This document shows, in pieces, positions 36,049 to 45,850 of a stretch of 64,000 bases of DNA. The notes below the pieces were generated by a model. It did no database searches, was not told the DNA's origin, and saw only the letters and a program-made list of their open reading frames with translations. Numbering within the stretch: position 1 is the first letter of the stretch; every line of letters starts with the position of its first letter. The DNA comes from Thiomonas sp. FB-Cd (lineage in GTDB: Bacteria; Pseudomonadota; Gammaproteobacteria; Burkholderiales; Burkholderiaceae_C): NCBI RefSeq assembly GCF_000733775.1, contig NZ_JPOE01000002.1, positions 2,604,001 through 2,668,000 of the forward strand, in the 5' to 3' direction. The translations under genes were made by a program, and so were the position numbers.

Positions 36049-36287
36049 GAGGCATGGATGCAGTTGATCCGCTCGCCGAACTTAACCGCTTGTTCATGCA
36101 GGCGCTGCTTCGTCTTGGCGATCGAGGTGAAATCGACGCTGCCTGCCGTCTGGCGGCGCAAGGCTGGTCGCTGCTTCGGCACGACCAGCCAAAGGAAGCC
36201 GAGCGGTTGAACGGTGTCATGCATAGCTTGACCAACCCGCGGCGCAAAGGCAAACCGGGCACGCCGAATGGCGATCTCGCGTTTTGA
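36045..36287 (+). CDS. Small conserved-looking protein of the NO-type cluster
   Basis: 80 residues, overlapping the DUF59 stop by four bases. Helical in its first two thirds (LAELNRLFMQALLRLGDRGE, then ACRLAAQGWSLLRHDQP) with a basic tail. No family recognised. The tight overlap and the following DUF2249 gene support a real gene. Confidence 0.6.
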   Translation: MRGMDAVDPLAELNRLFMQALLRLGDRGEIDAACRLAAQGWSLLRHDQPKEAERLNGVMHSLTNPRRKGKPGTPNGDLAF

Positions 36288-36315
36288 TCCGCAACAACCT
36301 AAAGGAAACATCATC

Positions 36316-36570
36316 ATGAGCGAAAACCTAGAGTTGGACGTACGTCAACTCGTACCGATGCAACGCCATCAATCCATTTTCAGAACCTGGCAGAACCTAC
36401 CTAACGGAACGAGCTTCATCCTGATCAACGATCATGACCCGAAGCCGTTGTATTACCAGTTCGATGCCGAGCATCCCGGGGAATTTACCTGGGATTACCT
36501 TGAATCTGGTCCCGAGACCTGGCGAGTACGAATCGGCAAAACGGCAAACGCTTCGGCTGACGCGACCTGA
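36316..36570 (+). CDS. Short DUF2249 protein
   Basis: 84 residues, start supported by AAAGGAAA. LELDVRQLVPMQRHQSIFRT, GTSFILINDHDPKPLYYQFD and ETWRVRIGK give the whole single-domain DUF2249 pattern, including the conserved NDHDPKPL loop. Last gene of the NO-type cluster before serA, 50 bases on. Confidence 0.88.
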   Translation: MSENLELDVRQLVPMQRHQSIFRTWQNLPNGTSFILINDHDPKPLYYQFDAEHPGEFTWDYLESGPETWRVRIGKTANASADAT

Positions 36571-36621
36571 GTTGCGCTCAGCACAGCGATCCACTCCAAC
36601 GCCCGGCGCTGCAATAAAACG

Positions 36622-37902
36622 GTGAACATAATCTCAACGAGGCCACGAACCGTCGCGGACGCCGAGCGCACCAAGTCCACGACGTCGGTTGGCAAGGACA
36701 AGATCAAGTTCCTTCTGCTCGAAGGCATCCACTCGTCGGCGGTTGGCATCCTGAACGCCGCAGGATACGCGCGGATCGAAGCCCTTCCCATGGCGCTAGC
36801 CGACGACGAACTGAAGCGCAAAATTGCTGACGTTCATTTCATCGGGATCCGATCGCGCACCCAACTCACCGCCGAGGTGCTCGGCTATGCCAGCAAGCTC
36901 GTCGCAGTGGGTTGCTTTTGCATCGGCACTAATCAAGTCGATCTAGCTGCGGCGCGAGAGCGCGGTGTTGCGGTGTTCAATGCACCCTTTTCCAATACCC
37001 GTTCTGTGGCGGAACTGGTACTGGCCGAGGCAATTCTGCTGCTGCGAGGCGTACCTGAGAAAAATGCCGCGGCACACCGCGGCGTCTGGCTCAAATCGGC
37101 CACCAATGCTCACGAGATCCGCGGCAAGACGCTCGGTATCGTTGGCTATGGCGCGATTGGCAGCCAGCTGTCGGTTTTGGCTGAGGCGTTGGGTATGCGA
37201 GTCCTCTTCCATGACGTGGTCGCAAAGTTGGCGCTAGGCAACGCCCAGCAGGTAGGCACCCTCAGCGAACTCATGGTCAAAGCCGATGTGGTGAGTTTGC
37301 ATGTGCCCGAAACCCCCGGCACGCAGTGGATGATCGGAGCTGCGGAAATCCACGCGATGAAACCTGGGAGCGTCTTGATCAACGCCTCGCGAGGTACCGT
37401 CGTCAGGATCGATGCGCTGGCCACGGCATTGCGTGAAAAACAATTGCTGGGCGCCGCCGTGGATGTGTTCCCACACGAACCGCGCGACAACGCAGAAGTG
37501 TTCGAGTCTTCACTGTGCGGCCTCCATCACGTGATCCTAACGCCGCACATCGGTGGATCGACGATGGAGGCGCAAGAAAACATCGGGATCGAAGTTGCGG
37601 AAAAACTCATCAGGTACAGCGACAATGGAACGAGCACTTCGTCGGTTAACTTTCCCGAAGTGACATTGCCTGCACACCTTGGGAAACACCGCCTGCTGCA
37701 CATCCATCGCAACATTCCTGGCGTTCTTGCCCGCATCAACCAGATTTATTCTGACTTCGAGATCAACATCGCTGCGCAGTATCTGCAAACCCGAGAGACC
37801 ATTGGCTATGTCGTGATTGATCTGGACGCCACTCACTCGGATGCGGCATTGGCCGCGTTGCGCCAGCTGCCGGGCACGTTGCGTTGCCGGATTTTGTACT
37901 GA
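36622..37902 (+). CDS. serA: D-3-phosphoglycerate dehydrogenase
   Basis: 426 residues from GTG 36622; the first 25 residues are extra and the true start may differ, but no better ATG is visible. First step of serine synthesis: oxidises 3-phosphoglycerate with NAD. NAD fold LGIVGYGAIGSQLSVLAEAL; catalytic Arg in NASRGTVV, Glu in PHEPRDN, His in TPHIGGSTMEAQ. A C-terminal ACT domain (about 350-426) suggests serine feedback, as in the E. coli type. Confidence 0.95.
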   Translation: MNIISTRPRTVADAERTKSTTSVGKDKIKFLLLEGIHSSAVGILNAAGYARIEALPMALADDELKRKIADVHFIGIRSRTQLTAEVLGYASKLVAVGCFCIGTNQVDLAAARERGVAVFNAPFSNTRSVAELVLAEAILLLRGVPEKNAAAHRGVWLKSATNAHEIRGKTLGIVGYGAIGSQLSVLAEALGMRVLFHDVVAKLALGNAQQVGTLSELMVKADVVSLHVPETPGTQWMIGAAEIHAMKPGSVLINASRGTVVRIDALATALREKQLLGAAVDVFPHEPRDNAEVFESSLCGLHHVILTPHIGGSTMEAQENIGIEVAEKLIRYSDNGTSTSSVNFPEVTLPAHLGKHRLLHIHRNIPGVLARINQIYSDFEINIAAQYLQTRETIGYVVIDLDATHSDAALAALRQLPGTLRCRILY

Positions 37903-38211
37903 GCATCCCTGGCCCCTGTCAGCGCCGAGATGACTGAATACACGTTGATGCGAGCCCGCACCCACCATGACCGGTGGGCATCGCGTTTGAGCGATCGACT
38001 TGAACCCAGTGATTCCCGTGGCGCAACCGCTCGATAGCCCTCTCGAAGCAAACGCTCTCGGTGCCCAAAGGACACTATCGTCAGGTCTTGCCGAACACGA
38101 CGGGCATAGACGTTGATGGATCGAGGCAATGGGAGGAGTGCGCCGCAGGCCAGCGCCGAAGAGCCCGCCAGAGTCCTTTACAGTGCGTTGCCTTCCGGCA
38201 AGGAAGTTTGC
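37903..38211. other. Gap between serA and the DUF6573-like gene
   Basis: A 35-codon frame at about 37930-38037 (MTEYTLMRARTHHDRWASRL) and little else; possibly relic plasmid-type sequence. Confidence 0.3.
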
Positions 38212-38499
38212 ATGAATGCGCGTGTGGCTCTCCACACCGAGCAGCACCATGAGCCCCCCACTCAGATCATCGCTTCCTCGGACACATTCGGCCAAACCGT
38301 CTATGTCTACACCAGCGCCCAAGCCATCGAAGATGGCTTGCTGGTTAGTGGCAGCAAGCCCACGCGCGAAGCGGGCTTTGCCTGCCGTGTGCCGATGACC
38401 CACTGCAGTGCGGCCGATTACACCGTGCCATGCGATGCAATCAAACGCGGCAAAAGCACACCAAGCGGGATGAGTCCGGGCTATTGCATGGCGGGCTGA
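38212..38499 (+). CDS. DUF6573-like small protein, possibly truncated
   Basis: 95 residues from ATG 38212. TFGQTVYVYTSAQAIEDGLL and TREAGFACRVPMT match the conserved core of DUF6573 proteins, which are found mostly on plasmids and integrative conjugative elements. After that the expected 'xxW.DCV' continuation is absent, so the C-terminus may be lost to a frameshift. Unknown function; a marker of past conjugative DNA. Confidence 0.5.
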   Translation: MNARVALHTEQHHEPPTQIIASSDTFGQTVYVYTSAQAIEDGLLVSGSKPTREAGFACRVPMTHCSAADYTVPCDAIKRGKSTPSGMSPGYCMAG

Positions 38500-38934
38500 C
38501 CATGGCCCGCATCACCCTCCGTACCGCATGCCACGCATGGCGCGCCTACCGCTGATGGTCGGTTCCTGCGCTCATCCGAGCCATCATGATCGCAAGCCGG
38601 AACCGAAAGTGAGCGGGTGGCGGAACGCATTCCAGTCGCTCTTCTGCAAGGGACGACACGCGCTGCAGGACGTCGGAGCAAACGATGATTCCAACGATGA
38701 AAACCATGCCGGAGCGTGCCCCCCAGGGCCTCAGCGGGCGTATTCGATAGACCCCCGGAAATCCAATGATTGCCCCTCTTTCTCCGCTCATACGCTCCGG
38801 GTGAGCGCCGTGGCAAGCGCCGAGCGTCAGCGCAGACAGCACCAAGAGCTGCCTTATTCTTCAACACTTGACTCGCTCGCGTGTCGCACAATGCGCAGAA
38901 TCCCGATCGCCGGGAGATCGCGTGGCTGCGCCTG
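38500..38934. other. 435-base gap, no clear gene
   Basis: A minus-strand frame (38546-38845) contains a hydrophobic stretch (GMVFIVGIIVCSDVL) and a lipobox-like LGAC, but it has no ribosome site and no family. I do not call it. Confidence 0.3.
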
Positions 38935-39696
38935 TCACACGTGTCTGCGGCAAGTTGTCGCGCGGATTTTCCTCAGAAGTGACCAATCGACGGCGCCCAA
39001 AACGCGACGGTCGACACGGCGGAAACAATCCAGCGATTCCATTTTGTGAAAAATTCGACTCAGCGTTTCTGGGCGCAGGCCGAGGTAGTTGGCCAGATTT
39101 TTCCCGCTGGGAAGTAGCACGGATTGACTGCCCTGTGTGTTCAGTCCATTTTGTTGGCCCAACTCCAAAAGGAAGTCTGCGAGGCGCGACATCGCGCTGA
39201 GGCGCAAGCGCATCGCGTGGCGCAAAGCGCGCTTCAATTCAGAAGCAGCGAGTTCGGCCAAGGGCGGAACGTCAAAGCTGCCCGCTGCTACTCGATCCCA
39301 CGCTCGCGGTGTGATCAGGCACACGACGCAGTCACCAATCGCCGTTGCGTCCGCACGATGTGTGCCGGCCGCAAAGTCCGCGAAGCCGATCAGAGCGCCT
39401 GCACGCGCGAGATCAATTATTCGCTCACGCTTACCCCCGTTTAAGCATCTTTCGCTGAGCGACACCTGCACGGCGCCACTCATCAACACATAAAGGTGGC
39501 GCATCGGGGAGCCACGCTCATACAAGAACTCGCCTGCCGCGACTGCATGAAATCTGCCGGCGATATGACCGGCTGCGAACACTGCGCTCGTGGCGTCGAC
39601 GCCTGCGCCGTCCCATAGCGACGTCCGCTCCATAGCGGCGATGGATATGGGAAAGAGCTGCGAATTCTGGTTTGCCTGTTGGTCGGCACCCATCAC
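38935..39696 (-). CDS. Crp/Fnr-family regulator (Dnr-like)
   Basis: 253 residues: cyclic-nucleotide-binding-type beta barrel (HAVAAGEFLYERGSPMRHLY, about 50-70), dimerisation helix, and a C-terminal helix-turn-helix with GKNLANYLGLRPETLSRIFH (about 198-217), whose ETLSR recognition helix fits an Fnr-like TTGAT-type site. The four-Cys Fe-S signature of Fnr is absent, as in the NO-sensing Dnr group. Close to nitrogen-oxide genes, so a Dnr role is a fair guess, not shown. The long N-terminal extension (about 40 residues) may mean a later start. Confidence 0.85.
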   Translation of the reverse strand: MMGADQQANQNSQLFPISIAAMERTSLWDGAGVDATSAVFAAGHIAGRFHAVAAGEFLYERGSPMRHLYVLMSGAVQVSLSERCLNGGKRERIIDLARAGALIGFADFAAGTHRADATAIGDCVVCLITPRAWDRVAAGSFDVPPLAELAASELKRALRHAMRLRLSAMSRLADFLLELGQQNGLNTQGSQSVLLPSGKNLANYLGLRPETLSRIFHKMESLDCFRRVDRRVLGAVDWSLLRKIRATTCRRHV

Positions 39697-40366
39697 GCGA
39701 CCACATTGCCGATTGCACCGGCAAAATGTTGCTTGACGCCGAGCACCCGGGTGGGCCCTACGTGAGCGTACGGTGCGGCATGAGAAGACGAGCGGACATC
39801 GGTTTCAATAGCGATCATGGGTTGGCGCCCCCAATATAAACGGTAACTGCATTACCACTTTATAGGCGGGACTATTTGGCTTCGCCTTGCGCTGGGTCAA
39901 CACTTGATGCCTAGGCAGGCGAGCCGCCCCTTGCATGGCCGCCTAACGGCCTCTCAGGCCGTGCGCTCCCCAGCCAGGGCTTGCCCACGGAGCCAGTCAC
40001 ACGTCCAGCAGACACACCGACTGACACAGTGAGTTTCGAGCTCCACTTACCTCGCATCTTCCACACACGGCCGGTTCGCCAGAGACCCCCGCGCATTTGC
40101 GGCCACTCGACGGTTACCCACGCCATGGCCGCACGCGTCACGCACCTTGCCATGCACCCAGCGGTCTGCTTTGGCGACCGTGTTGGGGAAGCCGCCGACA
40201 GAAGCGACGTTCAACAGATTGCCGGGGTGACGTGGACGCGCCAATTGCCCACTCGGTTCGCGGTGGGTGATAAACCCCATCTTTCCTGGGTGCGGACCAG
40301 TCGACAGGTACAAGGTGGAGGGGTGCATGGACTCCACGCCTACGCCCCCGTAGCCTGGCGAGCGCC
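39697..40366. other. 670-base gap, content unresolved
   Basis: Long overlapping frames exist on both strands (plus 39981-40454, minus 40047-40337) but neither shows a known domain or a good start. A promoter for the regulator should lie at about 39720-39870, where AT content rises. Possibly remnant of a conjugative element. Confidence 0.35.
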
Positions 40367-40960
40367 CTACTTCACGCTGGCGAGAATTGCCTTGAGCTGC
40401 CGCGGATTCGGCGGACCGGCCACCATCATCGCTTCCCCCGGTTTGTCACGGTAGAGCCGCGTGGCCCCCCCCCGGAGACTTGGTAGTTTCGCGCAAAGCG
40501 TTGTTCGCATTGAGAATGGCGCTGGTCTTGGGCGACACCTCGGCCGCCGGGGCGATGCAGCTGCCTTTTCCATTCGGACTTTTACCATAAGTGTGCTCAT
40601 TCTCGCGGAACGCGGCAAGGCGGTTCGGTGCCTGCAGAATGGCAGCCTCTTTGGTCACGCTGGTGGGGGTGAGCACGGCCACCGCCACCCAGCGGAATTC
40701 CAAACCATCCTTGCCAGCCTCGGGGCCCAGAGCGGTGTACAACTCGTGGCAATAGGGGCAGTTGGCATCGAAAAAGATGTAGAGCACATGCGGCCCCTTG
40801 CCTTCAGTGATAACCGTAGCCTTTCCTATATCGGCGAGTGCCTTTGTGGCTGCGGAGTTCTGCGTTTGTTGCGCAGTGGCCAGCGGGGCAATGCCAAGGA
40901 GGTAGCGCCAATGGCGACAACGCATGCGGTGCGCAATGGGGTGCGTCGATATCGATTCAT
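40367..40960 (-). pseudogene. DsbG/DsbC-like thiol:disulfide protein, frameshifted twice
   Basis: From ATG 40960 a signal-peptide start (RRTPLRTACVVAIGATSLAL) must shift frame near 40890 to continue into PLATAQQTQNSAATKALADI and the thioredoxin-fold motif FFDANCPYCHELYTALGPEA (CPYC active site). It then shifts again at a run of nine C (40465-40473) to finish TRLYRDKPGEAMMVAGPPNP and ends at 40367. It would act on periplasmic disulfides. Related genes are common on conjugative plasmids. Two frameshifts make it a pseudogene unless the homopolymer is a sequencing error. Confidence 0.75.
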
Positions 40961-41110
40961 TGGTGCATCTCCGGGATGGCGGAAAGCCATGTGCACCGCC
41001 GCAAGCCATGGAAGATTGCTCATCGCTGGCACCCGCCCCGGGGCGCGCTTTGTTGATGCCTTTCTCGATGCTCTCGGGCGCGCCCATCACCACGGTAGGA
41101 ATAGGGCAGC

Positions 41111-42223
41111 CAACGATCCGGCCTCATAAAAGTCGAACTTTCGGGCGATGTGGTGCTCCAAAATGGCATGGAAAAAGAAGGCGCGAGATACCAAACACTG
41201 GAGCAGTTGCACGAGGGCGCAAGCAAGTCATCCGGCTGCACAAACGGGGCATCAAGGTCATGGCGTTGGTGCAGATGACCGGCTTGAGCTACCCGGCAGT
41301 GCGCAAGGTTCTTGATCTGTTTGAGCAAGGCGGCTGGCCAGCCATCAAACCCGCAGGCCGTGGGCGCACCAAGGGCAATGCCCGCTTACTCACGCCCGAG
41401 CAAGAAGCTCACATCCAAAAGACCATCTGTGACAAGCGCCCCGAGCAGCTGAAGATGAACTTCTTCCTGTGGAGTCGGGCCGCCGTGATGCAACTGATCG
41501 AGCGGGAGTGCGGTTTGAAGTTGGGCGTGTGCACCGTGGGCAAGTACCTGGCCCGCTGGGCTTTCACGCCACAAAACCCATCAAGAAGGCTTACGAGCAA
41601 CTCCCAGAAGCGGTCAAGGCCTGGCTGGATGAGCACGACCCCGCCATCGAGGCCAAGGCAGAGGCAGGCGAGATCCACTGGGGTGATGAAACCGCACGGG
41701 TCAACACCGATGTGCGCGGCAGGAGCTATGCACCGGCAGTTGACACCGTCGTGGCTTATACCGTGGGCAGCACCCGCCAGAAGCTGTCCATGATCGCCAC
41801 CGTCACCAACCGCGGCAAGGCGCGCTGGATGATCATCGACGAGGCCTTCAACAGTGACAAGCTGATCGAGTTCCTGGAGGTGCTGTTCAAGGACGCGGGC
41901 AAGAAGATCTTCCTGATTCTGGACAATCTGCCGGTGCATCACAGCAAACCAGTGAAAGCCTGGCTGGCGCAGAGAACAAAACAAATCGAAGTCTTCTATC
42001 TGCCCAGCTATAGCCCGGAGCTCAATCCAGAGGAGCGGCTCAACGCAGCCCTCAAACAGGCGCTGGGCAAACGGGTGCCGGTCAGAACCAAGGCCAAACT
42101 GCGCGATGCGGCCAACGCGCACATGACTATGCCGGAAACATCACCCGAACGAGTGATGCGCTATTTTCAGGACCCCAGGGTCAACTATGCCGCCGGTTGA
42201 GACTTTATGGGGCCGGAGCAATA
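41111..42223 (+). mobile_element. IS630-family element, copy 2 (decayed)
   Basis: Right end 42201-42223 (GACTTTATGGGGCCGGAGCA ATA) pairs with a diverged left end at 41111-41130 (CAACGATCCGGCCTCATAAA). The left end has lost the TA. The transposase gene inside is frameshifted. It cuts into the region downstream of the Dsb-like pseudogene start. Confidence 0.8.
41168..42200 (+). pseudogene. IS630-family transposase, two frameshifts
   Basis: ATG 41168 starts MEKEGARYQTLEQLHEG, then the family sequence resumes in another frame as QVIRLHKRGIKVMALVQMTG and runs to ARWAFTPQN. A one-base loss near 41577 shifts it to KPIKKAYEQLPEAVKAWLDE, after which WGDETARVNTD, LILDNLPVHHSKPV and YSPELNPEERLNAAL (all DDE residues) are intact. 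Not expressed as a whole. Confidence 0.9.
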
Positions 42224-42308
42224 GGACCCCAACGGAATGCATGCTTAATCGCCAGGGTTTTGCAAATTAGACATGATGGCGACTGTCGCGAAACGCTGGA
42301 GAAGTTCA

Positions 42309-42656
42309 ATGCCCACGTCCCCCATCTATCCGCGAGCTGATCGCGAGTTGGTGCAGATGCGCCAAGACCTTGCACCGGATCAGCTTGGCGCCTTTCAGCA
42401 ATTTAGCAACCAGGCCTTCGCCAAGGGCACGTTAGACGTGCGAACTAAACAGCTGATTGCCGTGGCAGTCGCGCATGTGACGCAATGCCCCTATTGCATC
42501 CGCAGCCACACCAAAGCTGCACGCAAGGCTGGCGCGAGCCGAGAGCAAATCATGGAAGCGATTTGGGTCGCCGCCGAAATGCGCGCGGGAGCCGCGTATG
42601 CACATTCGCTTCTGGCGCTAGATACGATGCGTCAGGAAGATGGCAAGGAAAGCTAA
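42309..42656 (+). CDS. AhpD/carboxymuconolactone-decarboxylase-family protein
   Basis: 115 residues from ATG 42309 behind GGAGAAG. TKQLIAVAVAHVTQCPYCIR then SHTKAARKAGASREQIMEAI carries the CxxC-x3-His redox motif of AhpD-like proteins, which reduce peroxidase partners or act as small alkylhydroperoxidases. First of a three-gene unit with DUF488 and AlkA-like genes, suggesting damage defence. Confidence 0.92.
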   Translation: MPTSPIYPRADRELVQMRQDLAPDQLGAFQQFSNQAFAKGTLDVRTKQLIAVAVAHVTQCPYCIRSHTKAARKAGASREQIMEAIWVAAEMRAGAAYAHSLLALDTMRQEDGKES

Positions 42657-42700
42657 GGGTGCCTGCCAGGAGCTGTACACCAAAAGGCCAGAGACTCGCG

Positions 42701-43081
42701 ATGGATGTCGATATGGCGAATAACCTCGGCATCAAACGGGTCTACGAAGCGCCTCACCCGTCCGACGGATTCCGCGTGCTCGTTGACAGGCTCTGGCCGC
42801 GGGGGTTGAGCCGGGAGAAGGCGCGCATCGATGCGTGGATCAAAGAGCTGGCACCGAGCGACGCGCTGCGCCGCTGGTTTGCCCATGACCCGGCGAAATG
42901 GGCTGAATTCGAGCGACGCTATGCCGGGGAACTGCACACTCATGCGGAGGCCGTCCAAAGTTTCAAGGCCGAGCTGGCCAAGCAGACGCATGCAACCTTG
43001 CTTTACGCAGCACATGATGAAGCGCACAACAATGCGCTGGCGCTGCTGAGGTTTTTACGCTGCAGGAACGGGGCGTCATGA
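42701..43081 (+). CDS. DUF488-family protein (YeaO-like)
   Basis: 126 residues. IKRVYEAPHPSDGFRVLVDR then LWPRGLSREKARIDAWIKEL is the DUF488 signature, as in E. coli YeaO; TLLYAAHDEAHNNALALLRF closes the domain. Function not established. The stop overlaps the next start (ATGA), so it is co-translated with the glycosylase. Confidence 0.92.
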   Translation: MDVDMANNLGIKRVYEAPHPSDGFRVLVDRLWPRGLSREKARIDAWIKELAPSDALRRWFAHDPAKWAEFERRYAGELHTHAEAVQSFKAELAKQTHATLLYAAHDEAHNNALALLRFLRCRNGAS

Positions 43082-44067
43082 GGTTCGCGCTTGTGCCGCT
43101 TGCCCCGTTTCGGCTCGATTTGACAGTATGGGCTTTGCGACGGCATCCGCGAAATCGCATCGACGCATGGGACGGCTCGCGTTATGTTCGAGTCCTGATC
43201 TTCGACTCAACGGTATTGCGCCTTGAGGTCATGCAGCATGGTGGGATTGATGCGCCGACCCTCGCCGTCAACGTCGAGGGCCGTGCCGGTTGCACGGCTG
43301 CGGCGCGCGAGTGGGTGATTGCCACGTTGCGCCGCACGCTAGGAATGGACGTGGATCTAGGCGATTTTTACCGCTTTACCGCGACCAAACCAGCGTTGGC
43401 GGCACTGGCGGCGCGCTATCGTGGCATGAAGCCACCGCGCTTTCCCAGCTTGTTCGAGGCGCTTGCCAATGCCATCGCATGTCAGCAGGTGAGTCTGGCC
43501 AGTGGGATTGTGTTGCTCGGCAGACTGGCCCGAGAGCTTGCGCTGACGAGCGACATCATGCTTGGGGCGCCCCCGTTTCCCACGCCTACCGTGGTCTTAG
43601 CGGCTGGCGCCGACGCATTGCACGCAAGCGGTTGGAGTCGACGGAAAGCGAGCTATCTGCTCGGCGCTGCGGAGGCGATCGAGGATGGCACACTGGATGA
43701 GGGAGAACTCAACCGAGCAGGTGATGAGCTGGCTCAACGCCTGCTCTCGCGCCTGCGGGGTATCAAGCGCTGGAGCGCGCAATACATCGCATTGAGAGGG
43801 CTTTCGCGTTTGGCAGTTTTTCCGGTCGATGACATTGCCGCGCACAAGCACTTAGCGCTGTGGCTGGCGCTTCCCGCCAAACTCGACGCGGAGTCTACCC
43901 AGGACCTAGTGGCGGACTGGAAGCCGTATGCGGGGATGGTGTATTTTCACATTCTTCTCAAAAGACTTGAAGCCGCTGGCGAGTTGGAGCCGCAAGGTCG
44001 AGGTGGCGATCAGGGCGCAAAAATGACTCCGATGCCCATTACGGTTCAAAAGTCCGACGTCCCATGA
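43078..44067 (+). CDS. DNA-3-methyladenine glycosylase II (AlkA-like)
   Basis: 329 residues of the HhH-GPD superfamily. AlkA-like N-terminal domain (1-120), then FPSLFEALANAIACQQVSLA, helix-hairpin-helix LLSRLRGIKRWSAQYIALRG and the catalytic Asp in FPVDDIAAHK (about 258). Removes alkylated bases from DNA. The C-terminal 20 residues are extra and polar. Operon with AhpD-like and DUF488 genes. Confidence 0.9.
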   Translation: MRFALVPLAPFRLDLTVWALRRHPRNRIDAWDGSRYVRVLIFDSTVLRLEVMQHGGIDAPTLAVNVEGRAGCTAAAREWVIATLRRTLGMDVDLGDFYRFTATKPALAALAARYRGMKPPRFPSLFEALANAIACQQVSLASGIVLLGRLARELALTSDIMLGAPPFPTPTVVLAAGADALHASGWSRRKASYLLGAAEAIEDGTLDEGELNRAGDELAQRLLSRLRGIKRWSAQYIALRGLSRLAVFPVDDIAAHKHLALWLALPAKLDAESTQDLVADWKPYAGMVYFHILLKRLEAAGELEPQGRGGDQGAKMTPMPITVQKSDVP

Positions 44068-45118
44068 TATGGGATGCGATGTGGCGCCTGGATCTCGCCT
44101 TACTCACGGGCAACGAGCATGACGCAAACGCCGGATTCAACGGATGGACTGTTTGGCACGCGGCAAACCGTGCCAACGCGGGAGCCGCGCTGATGTGCAA
44201 GTTCTCCTGCCGCTACGCCGGAAACCCTGGGTTCTTGCCGACGCTCATAAGCTTGCAGTAACGTTGGGTGGGACGACTAGTCGCATTCGCCCCCGGGTCG
44301 ATGGGTTCGACGATACCGGGAAGAGTCTGGTGCTGTGCGGGGTATCACTTCTTTTGCAGCACTTTTCCCTATATCGCATCGAACGCGATGCATACCGTTT
44401 GGCTATGAATACGCTGTGTGGGCGTGGCTCCCTTGTCACGCGCGCTTCGAGGCGTACGCCTCAAGCTGCAGGTGCTGCATTGAGGCCAGTGATCAGTCTC
44501 GCGGTGCTTATCTCTGCGTAGAACGTGCAACGCGCGTCCGGATCTGGGGCGAAGAGCGCAACAATGGGTGCGTGCGCACTGAATGCCGTCGCTGCCTAAT
44601 CGCCCGATCGGCGATTAATCGTCGGCCATCAAATCCAGCGCGTCGCGCAGACAGATAGAAGACACCCGATTGGGCGGCTCCCCACCAGCATCGCGACGTG
44701 GTTCACACGTCGGCGTTTGCGGTCATGCGTCGCAAGATCTCCATGATATTTTGTTTGGCGTGGGACACCACGCTTGGTGGCAAGCTCTGCGTGCGACAAA
44801 ATCTTGCAGATCCGCTTTCCAATACGGATAAGACGCAAAGCCAAAATTGGAAAAAATACCTGTCAGCAGTCGCAAAGGCGTGAACCCGAAGTGGTATTGT
44901 GCATGCGACAAAGGCGTCCTATAGTGCAATCGTATGGCCTTCAGATTCACTCAAACGAGGTTAGAGAAACCACCGTGAGTTCATCAAACGCGTGTGCATT
45001 CCAGTCCTGCTTGTGCGACCCACGCTCTCCGGGCGGCGTGAGCATACAAATCGAATACATCTGTCTCTCTCTCGAGGATGAGCACATCGATTTGTTCGTC
45101 GGCGAAGCTGGCTGAGTC
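44068..45118. other. 1.05-kb gap, no gene seen; possible operator near 45041
   Basis: Only short frames. Dyad-like half site GAATACATCTG at 45053-45063 matches an NsrR half (nine of eleven on the reverse strand) 56 bases before the GST gene, but its partner half is poor (six of eleven). Confidence 0.35.
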
Positions 45119-45850
45119 ATGCATGCCGAACTCAGTCCTGAAACGGGGTGGCCAAAGCTGTTGTTCGATGCTGCGAGCCCCGCACCAAGGTGCCTTCGAA
45201 TGTTCCTGCTTGAAAAAGGTCTGCGCGTACCGAGCGTGACTGTCAACGTGCTCAAGGGGGAAAACCGCCAGACTGCTTATCTGACTCGTAACCCGGCTGG
45301 CCAAACTCCCGCCCTCGAGCTCGAGGGCGGAACGGTACTGGGCGAAGCCGTGGCGATCGCTGAATACATCGAAGAACTTCACCCCGAGCCGGCGCTGATC
45401 GGCAACACACCGCTGAATCGGGCGCAAACCCGGATGTGGTGGCGCCGCGTCGAACTCAACGTTACCGAGTTCATCCACAATGCCTACCACTACGCAGAGG
45501 GGATCAGGCGCTTTGAGGGCCGAATTCCAGTCGTTCCAGAGGCAGCCGGTGGTCTCAAGCGCGTCGCGCAAGACCGCATCGCGTGGCTCGACGCAATGAT
45601 GGGGGACGGCCCTTTCCTGTGCGGCGATCGCTTCACGGCCGCCGACATTTGGCTTTACGTCTGGCTTGATTTCGGCAACGATGTGGGTCAACCCTTCGAT
45701 CGCCGATTGCTACGGCTAGGGCCATGGTTCGATCTGATGCAAGCAAGGGCCAGCGCACCGCAAAGTCGCGAGCTGTTTGCTTCGCACGGGGCGGCATCAA
45801 GCCCAGAGCACGAACCAGTGTGGCCCCGCGGGGGGCCGTTTACAGCATGA
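45119..45850 (+). CDS. Glutathione S-transferase family protein
   Basis: 243 residues. Thioredoxin-like N-terminal domain with [20 protein letters not shown] and [14 protein letters not shown] (glutathione-site cis-Pro), then an all-helical C-terminal domain with [20 protein letters not shown]. Conjugates or isomerises electrophiles with glutathione; substrate unknown. Its stop overlaps the ctaB start, so the two are translationally coupled, an odd pairing. Confidence 0.92.
   Translation: MHAELSPETGWPKLLFDAASPAPRCLRMFLLEKGLRVPSVTVNVLKGENRQTAYLTRNPAGQTPALELEGGTVLGEAVAIAEYIEELHPEPALIGNTPLNRAQTRMWWRRVELNVTEFIHNAYHYAEGIRRFEGRIPVVPEAAGGLKRVAQDRIAWLDAMMGDGPFLCGDRFTAADIWLYVWLDFGNDVGQPFDRRLLRLGPWFDLMQARASAPQSRELFASHGAASSPEHEPVWPRGGPFTA

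Noticed and set aside
38546..38845. Possible small lipoprotein on the minus strand
   Set aside because: The LGAC lipobox is not preceded by a proper signal sequence and there is no ribosome site.
39981..40454. 157-residue plus-strand frame
   Set aside because: No ribosome site, no domain, and a competing minus-strand frame of equal quality; composition fits chance in GC-rich DNA.
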